Made by a program: the position numbers and the translations under genes. From positions 1 to 55,949 of the forward strand of contig NZ_SMKX01000043.1 in NCBI RefSeq assembly GCF_004349055.1: 55,949 nucleotides of DNA, read 5' to 3'. The stretch is from Kribbella antibiotica (GTDB lineage: Bacteria > Actinomycetota > Actinomycetes > Propionibacteriales > Kribbellaceae). Under the pieces are notes generated by a model that was not told where the DNA came from, ran no database searches, and was given only the letters and a program-made list of their open reading frames with translations. This document shows positions 52,312 through 55,949 of the stretch, piece after piece; position 1 is the stretch's first letter, and each line of letters begins with the position of its first letter.

Positions 52312-53705
52312 TGTGTGAACTCCGGTGTCGGGAACGGACCTTCTGCTGTGATTCTCGCGGTTTCGAAGGCGTGAGCCAAGCGAATGAGCGTGGCGTCACT
52401 CCCACCGGTACCGCTGAACGTGAGGCCGACGGGCAGGCCAGTGACCAGCCCGGAGGGCACCGAGAGCAGCGGATAACCGGCCAGGGCCGCATGGGACGAC
52501 GAGCCGCCCAGCACATTGTCGCCGTTCACCAGGTCGATGCTCCAGGCCGGCGAGTACGACGGGCTGACCAGTGCGTCGAGTTGGTTGTCGCGAAGCAGGT
52601 CGTCGATGCCGTCACGGCCCCCGGCCAGTGCGCTGACCCGTGCGGCCATGTACGTCGGCGAGTCCAGCCCTTCGGTGGCTGCGGAGCGCTCGAATAGCTC
52701 CTGGCCGAACCACTGCAGTTCCACATCCGCGTGGTCGCGGTTGAACGATATGAGGTCGTCCAGCGTCTTAGGCCCGCCCGGAGCGCGCGTGGCGAGGTAC
52801 GCCGCCATGTCGCCCTTCATCTCGTGAGAGAGGACGTGGAGTTGGTCCTGGTCGCCACCGGGGCTCGGAAGCGACAGGTGGTCGACCAGAGTGGCTCCGC
52901 AGCGGCTCAGGATCTCCAGAGCCCGCTCGGTGACCTCGTCCAGGCCGGGTGAGTAGCCCCAGAGCGGACCGCGCGGTACGCCGATGCGGACGCCGGTGAG
53001 ATCAGCGCCGCGACAGTGCTCGGTGTAGTCGGTCCCACCGCCGGTGAGCACGGTGAGGAGGGCTGCGGACTGCAGAACCGTTTTGGTCATCGGACCGGCG
53101 GTGTCCTGCGAGTGGGAGATCGGAACGATGCCCTGCTGTGGGATGAGACCCACTGTGGGTTTCATCCCGACAACGCCGTTCAGAGCGGCCGGACAGACGA
53201 TTGAACCGTTGGTTTCGGTGCCGATGGCGAAGTCGGTGAGCCCGGCGGCCACTGCGGCTCCAGAGCCGCTGGAGGAACCACCAGGGGACCGGTTCAACGC
53301 ATATGGGTTCCGGGTGAGACCGCCGTACGCGCTCCAGCCGGAGGAGGAGTGTGAGCCGCGGAAGTTTGCCCACTCGCTCAGGTTGGCCTTGCCGAGGATC
53401 ACACAGCCGGCTGCCCGCAGCCGCTGGACCAGAGGCGCGTCCTGTGGCGGCGGTGGCTGCCCGGCCAGCGCCAGTGAACCGGCGGTGGTCGCCAGCCCGG
53501 CAGTGTCGATGTTGTCCTTGATCAGGACCGGTACGCCGTGCAGTGGCCCGCGGACGCGACCTTGGTCACGCTCCGTGTCGAGTCGGGCGGCATCGGTGAG
53601 AGCAGCGGGGCTGGGCGTGCAGATGGCGTTGACCAGCGGGTCCACCGCACGGCTCCTGGCCTGCAGCTCTTCCACTAGCGCTTGGCTGGAAAGAGTTGAG
53701 CTCAC
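52302..53705 (-). CDS. Amidase signature family protein
   Basis: The 467-residue product has the Ser-cisSer-Lys triad regions: VLIKDNIDTAG (Lys), RSPGGSSSGSGAAVAAGL (both Ser) and IGTETNGSIVCPAALNGVVG. GTG at 53705 was chosen because the domain starts at once (LVEELQARSRAVDPLVNAI); a much longer open frame upstream runs through the divergent gap and the opposite-strand genes. Substrate unknown. It is first in the operon leading to otsA. Confidence 0.88.
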   Translation of the reverse strand: MSSTLSSQALVEELQARSRAVDPLVNAICTPSPAALTDAARLDTERDQGRVRGPLHGVPVLIKDNIDTAGLATTAGSLALAGQPPPPQDAPLVQRLRAAGCVILGKANLSEWANFRGSHSSSGWSAYGGLTRNPYALNRSPGGSSSGSGAAVAAGLTDFAIGTETNGSIVCPAALNGVVGMKPTVGLIPQQGIVPISHSQDTAGPMTKTVLQSAALLTVLTGGGTDYTEHCRGADLTGVRIGVPRGPLWGYSPGLDEVTERALEILSRCGATLVDHLSLPSPGGDQDQLHVLSHEMKGDMAAYLATRAPGGPKTLDDLISFNRDHADVELQWFGQELFERSAATEGLDSPTYMAARVSALAGGRDGIDDLLRDNQLDALVSPSYSPAWSIDLVNGDNVLGGSSSHAALAGYPLLSVPSGLVTGLPVGLTFSGTGGSDATLIRLAHAFETARITAEGPFPTPEFTQWV

Positions 53706-53747
53706 CCTCTGATCCTGCCAGAGTTGCCCCTGCCCGGCCGCCCACGT

Positions 53748-53766
53748 ACGACACGCTCCGTGTCGT
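53748..53766. promoter_or_regulatory. Perfect 8-3-8 inverted repeat in the divergent trehalose region
   Basis: ACGACACG-CTC-CGTGTCGT lies in the 147-bp gap between the amidase (minus) and DUF3263 (plus) genes. It is a likely operator for one or both transcription units. The regulator is unknown. Confidence 0.6.
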
Positions 53767-53777
53767 TGGACCGGTGA

Positions 53778-53807
53778 ATGACATTGCTGTTGTTCGGACC
53801 GTAGAGT
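53778..53807 (+). promoter_or_regulatory. Predicted promoter of DUF3263-LytR_C-otsB
   Basis: ATGACA (53778-53783), an 18-bp spacer and TAGAGT (53802-53807) form a plausible -35/-10 pair 45 bp before the ATG. It lies just downstream of the inverted repeat. Confidence 0.4.
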
Positions 53808-53852
53808 GGACGGCGGACGGACGATCACCGACCGCACAGGAGTCAGCAGCAG

Positions 53853-54161
53853 ATGGACAGCGCCAACGCCAGCTCTTCCGAGCCCGCCGAAGCCGCGATG
53901 CCAGTGGTTGCGGGGCTCTCCGAGCGTGACGGTCAGATCCTTGCTTTCGAGCGGCACTGGTGGAAATACGCCGGGGCCAAGGAGCAGGCGATCCGGGACC
54001 AGTTCCAGATGTCCGCAACCCGGTACTACCAGGTGCTGAACGCGCTGATCGACAAGTCCGAGGCGCTTGCGCACGACCCGCTGCTGGTGAAGCGGCTGCG
54101 CCGTCTGCGCGCTGCCCGCCAACGCGCCCGCTCCGCACGTCGACTGGGTATCGAGGTCTGA
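53853..54161 (+). CDS. DUF3263 family protein
   Basis: The 102-residue product has ERDGQILAFERHWWKYAGAKEQAIRDQFQMSATRYYQVLNALID, the DUF3263 signature, a helix-turn-helix-like fold, then an Arg-rich tail. It is typical of actinobacteria, next to LytR_C genes. It may bind DNA (inference). It starts the otsB operon. Confidence 0.9.
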   Translation: MDSANASSSEPAEAAMPVVAGLSERDGQILAFERHWWKYAGAKEQAIRDQFQMSATRYYQVLNALIDKSEALAHDPLLVKRLRRLRAARQRARSARRLGIEV

Positions 54162-54163
54162 CG

Positions 54164-54772
54164 ATGTCTCGCCCCAAGGGCGACAAGGGCCAGGTGCTCT
54201 CGTCCCTGGTCGCTGTTGTTGCCGTCGTCGCCGTCGTCGGTGGCCTGCTCGTCCTGTTCGGGACGCGCGGGCAGGAGAGCAGCGCGGACCAGCCGAAGAC
54301 CAGTGACACGCCGAAGCCGTCGGCCAAGCCGTCCGGTGGTCCCTCGACGGTCGGTGCGAGTGTGCCGCCGCGGAAGCCGACCACAGCTCCTCCCAGCACG
54401 ACTCCTCCCAGCAAGGCTCCGACAACGGTGCCCAGCACTGAGCCCAGTGAGCCTGCCACACAGCCTCCGGCGACGCAGCCGACGGCCATTCCGACCGCTG
54501 GGCGACCGGCTGCCGAGGTGTACAACAACACCCCGCGCAAGGGCCTGGCTGACCAGGTGGCCGAGCGGGCACGGCAGGCCGGCTGGACGGTGTCCGGTGT
54601 GGACAACTGGCACGGCAAGGTCGTCGAGAGCACGGTCTACTACCCGCCGCGGATGGTGCAGCAGGCCAATCAGCTGGCCCGTGACCTGGGCGTCGCGCGG
54701 ACCAAGCCGGCGCTGGACAACATGAAGATGGATCGCCTGACCGTGATCCTGACCTCGGACTACACCGGATGA
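54164..54772 (+). CDS. LytR C-terminal domain (LytR_C) membrane protein
   Basis: The 202-residue product has a short basic start, one membrane helix (SSLVAVVAVVAVVGGLLVLFG), a long Pro/Thr/Ser-rich linker (about 40-118) and a LytR_C domain (AEVYNNTPRKGLADQVAERA; GWTVSGVDNW). It probably works at the cell envelope. It follows DUF3263 by 2 bp and overlaps otsB by 4 bp (ATGA). Confidence 0.88.
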   Translation: MSRPKGDKGQVLSSLVAVVAVVAVVGGLLVLFGTRGQESSADQPKTSDTPKPSAKPSGGPSTVGASVPPRKPTTAPPSTTPPSKAPTTVPSTEPSEPATQPPATQPTAIPTAGRPAAEVYNNTPRKGLADQVAERARQAGWTVSGVDNWHGKVVESTVYYPPRMVQQANQLARDLGVARTKPALDNMKMDRLTVILTSDYTG

Positions 54773-55602
54773 GTACGCCGGTCATCCAGACCGACCTCGG
54801 GCACGCCGGCTGGCAGGCGATCGTCGCCGATCCGGCCAGCGCGGTGATCGCCACCGACTTCGACGGCGTCCTGTCACCGCTGGTCGAGGACCCGGCCCGC
54901 GCCCGGCCCGTCGACGGTGCACTCGACGCATTGGCCCGGCTGGCCCGCTCCGTCCGTCAGGTGGCCATCGTGACCGGCCGACCGGCACTGGTCGCCACGG
55001 AGCTGACCGGCGTCACGGGACACCCCGGGCTCGGCGGACTCGTCGTACTGGGTCACTACGGCCTGGAGCAGTGGGAAGCGTCCACCGGCAAGATCACCAG
55101 CGACCCGGTCCCGGCCGGCGTCGCAGTGGCGCGTGAGCGGCTCCCTGAGCTCCTGAGCATCGCAGGCGTGCCAGATGCCTTCGTGGAGGACAAAGAGAGC
55201 TCGCTGGCCGTCCACACGCGTCGCCTGAGCGATCCGGCCGGCGCCTTCGACCGCCTCCGTACGCCGCTCACCGAGCTGGCCGACGAGACCCAGCTCCGCC
55301 TGGAGCCGGGCAACCTGGTCCTGGAACTCCGCCCGCCCGGTATCGACAAGGGCGTGGCTCTCCGCCGGCTACTCGAGTCGACCGGCGCCCAGTCGATCCT
55401 CTACGCCGGTGACGACCTAGGTGACCTGGCGGCGTTCCGTGCTGTCGAAGAAGGGCGCAGGACCGGTTTGAACGCCGTACTGCTCGCCACTCGCTCCTCT
55501 GGCGCCACCGAGCTGATCGAAGCAGCCGACATCGTCGTCGACGACCCCAGCGGAGTCGTCACCGTCCTCACGGCGCTTTCGGACGCGATCGCAGCGCGCT
55601 GA
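54769..55602 (+). CDS. otsB: Trehalose-6-phosphate phosphatase
   Basis: The 277-residue HAD phosphatase converts trehalose 6-phosphate to trehalose. It has the motif I DFDGVLSPLVEDP, motif II IVTGR, VVLGHYGLEQW, the trehalose-specific lysine loop PPGIDKGVALRRLL and motif IV ILYAGDDLGDLAAF. ATG at 54769 overlaps the LytR_C stop. Its 3' end overlaps the minus-strand gene by 35 bp. Confidence 0.95.
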   Translation: MSTPVIQTDLGHAGWQAIVADPASAVIATDFDGVLSPLVEDPARARPVDGALDALARLARSVRQVAIVTGRPALVATELTGVTGHPGLGGLVVLGHYGLEQWEASTGKITSDPVPAGVAVARERLPELLSIAGVPDAFVEDKESSLAVHTRRLSDPAGAFDRLRTPLTELADETQLRLEPGNLVLELRPPGIDKGVALRRLLESTGAQSILYAGDDLGDLAAFRAVEEGRRTGLNAVLLATRSSGATELIEAADIVVDDPSGVVTVLTALSDAIAAR

Positions 55603-55948
55603 ACGCCTGCGTCACCGTCCTGTTGATCGGCTGCACCGGCCGCTCCGCGTAACCGCCGTCCTGCAGACTCGCCAGCCGCTCGAACGGGTTCCGCGACGCC
55701 GGACACCCGGTCAGCAGCCACGAGGCGACGACACCGACGACGTACAAGGGCAACATCGGCAACCCCAGCAGGCAGAAGTACTGCCACGAGTGCCGCTCCT
55801 CGTGCTTCACCAGCAGCTCACTGTCGAAATAACTCACGTCGTGCTTGCTCAGCACCACGTTCCCGATCGTGAACGCCCCCGCTACCGGGAACCCCAGCCG
55901 ATACCCGTTGGCAAAGAACAACCCCCGCGGCCCCCGCGTGACCTTCGC
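55568..55948 (-). CDS. Putative HEERH membrane protein (5' partial at window edge)
   Basis: The frame is open to the window edge (AKVTRGPRGLFFANGYRLG...), so the start probably lies outside; a TTG at 55921 is the only in-window start. The visible part has FTIGNVVLSKHD, LLVKHEERHSWQYFCLLG, a hydrophobic segment LPMLPLYVVGVVASWLLTG and NPFERLASLQDGGY. HEERH matches HExxH, but whether it binds zinc is unknown. It converges on and overlaps otsB by 35 bp. Confidence 0.6.
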   Translation of the reverse strand, partial: AKVTRGPRGLFFANGYRLGFPVAGAFTIGNVVLSKHDVSYFDSELLVKHEERHSWQYFCLLGLPMLPLYVVGVVASWLLTGCPASRNPFERLASLQDGGYAERPVQPINRTVTQAFSALRSRPKAP

Positions 55949-55949
55949 C

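Noticed and set aside
53706..54854. A long minus-strand frame extending the amidase N-terminus to about 850 residues
   Set aside because: The extension runs antisense through DUF3263, LytR_C and the start of otsB, has low-complexity Ser/Arg/Cys content, and the amidase fold begins right after GTG 53705.

Overview
The window is strongly GC-rich, densely packed double-stranded coding DNA with many GTG starts and 4-base ATGA/GTGA stop-start overlaps. Gene content (DUF3263, LytR C-terminal domain protein, OtsA/OtsB, LCP protein, TAP-like secreted peptidase, ROK-controlled sugar ABC operon, DUF969/DUF979/DUF2891) points to an actinomycete, most like Kribbella or a relative (inference from gene content; no search was run). 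No rRNA, tRNA, CRISPR array, insertion sequence or phage gene was recognised.

Region 1 (1-7.2 kb): four tandem, translationally coupled paralogues of a secreted/membrane-anchored neutral zinc metallopeptidase family. Copies 2 and 3 keep HEYGH plus the third ligand Glu. Copies 1 and 4 have lost all zinc ligands but keep six conserved cysteines. After these come a GNAT acetyltransferase, a CmpX-like membrane protein, a small protein whose start codon lies in a perfect 18-bp palindrome, and a secreted three-repeat protein.

Region 2 (7.3-20.5 kb): a polymorphic-toxin locus. A large secreted LamG/DNRLRE-type protein is followed by a ~2050-residue RHS/YD-repeat protein with a C-terminal PD-(D/E)XK-like nuclease tip and an unusual hydrophobic tail. 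Four tandem paralogous genes then form a putative immunity array. A long hairpin closes the locus.

Region 3 (20.5-27.3 kb): a minus-strand sugar operon of ROK repressor, solute-binding lipoprotein, two permeases, GH4 phospho-glycosidase and BadF-type sugar kinase. It has a readable promoter and a 15-bp operator at the predicted transcription start.

Region 4 (27.3-34.8 kb): a heterodimeric ABC exporter with one canonical and one degenerate ATP site; the DUF969-DUF979-DUF2891 trio; uracil-DNA glycosylase; and a histidine phosphatase.

Region 5 (34.8-35.6 kb): about 800 bp without a gene, holding a composite repeat: a 128-bp imperfect tandem duplication, each unit with three 19-bp iteron-like steps, then two 57-bp hairpin units, all built on the core CTCAAAG/CTTTGAG.

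Region 6 (35.6-48.2 kb): a small membrane protein, aminopeptidase P, an M13 peptidase-XRE regulator-SDR operon, a secreted beta-propeller protein, HU, a divergent AraC regulator and phytanoyl-CoA dioxygenase-like pair, an LCP protein, DUF1990, a TAP-like peptidase and a secreted unknown.

Region 7 (48.2-55.9 kb): the trehalose region. A minus-strand operon (amidase, Gfo/Idh/MocA oxidoreductase, otsA, FGGY kinase, small protein) diverges from DUF3263-LytR_C-otsB. The divergent gap holds a perfect 8-3-8 inverted repeat.
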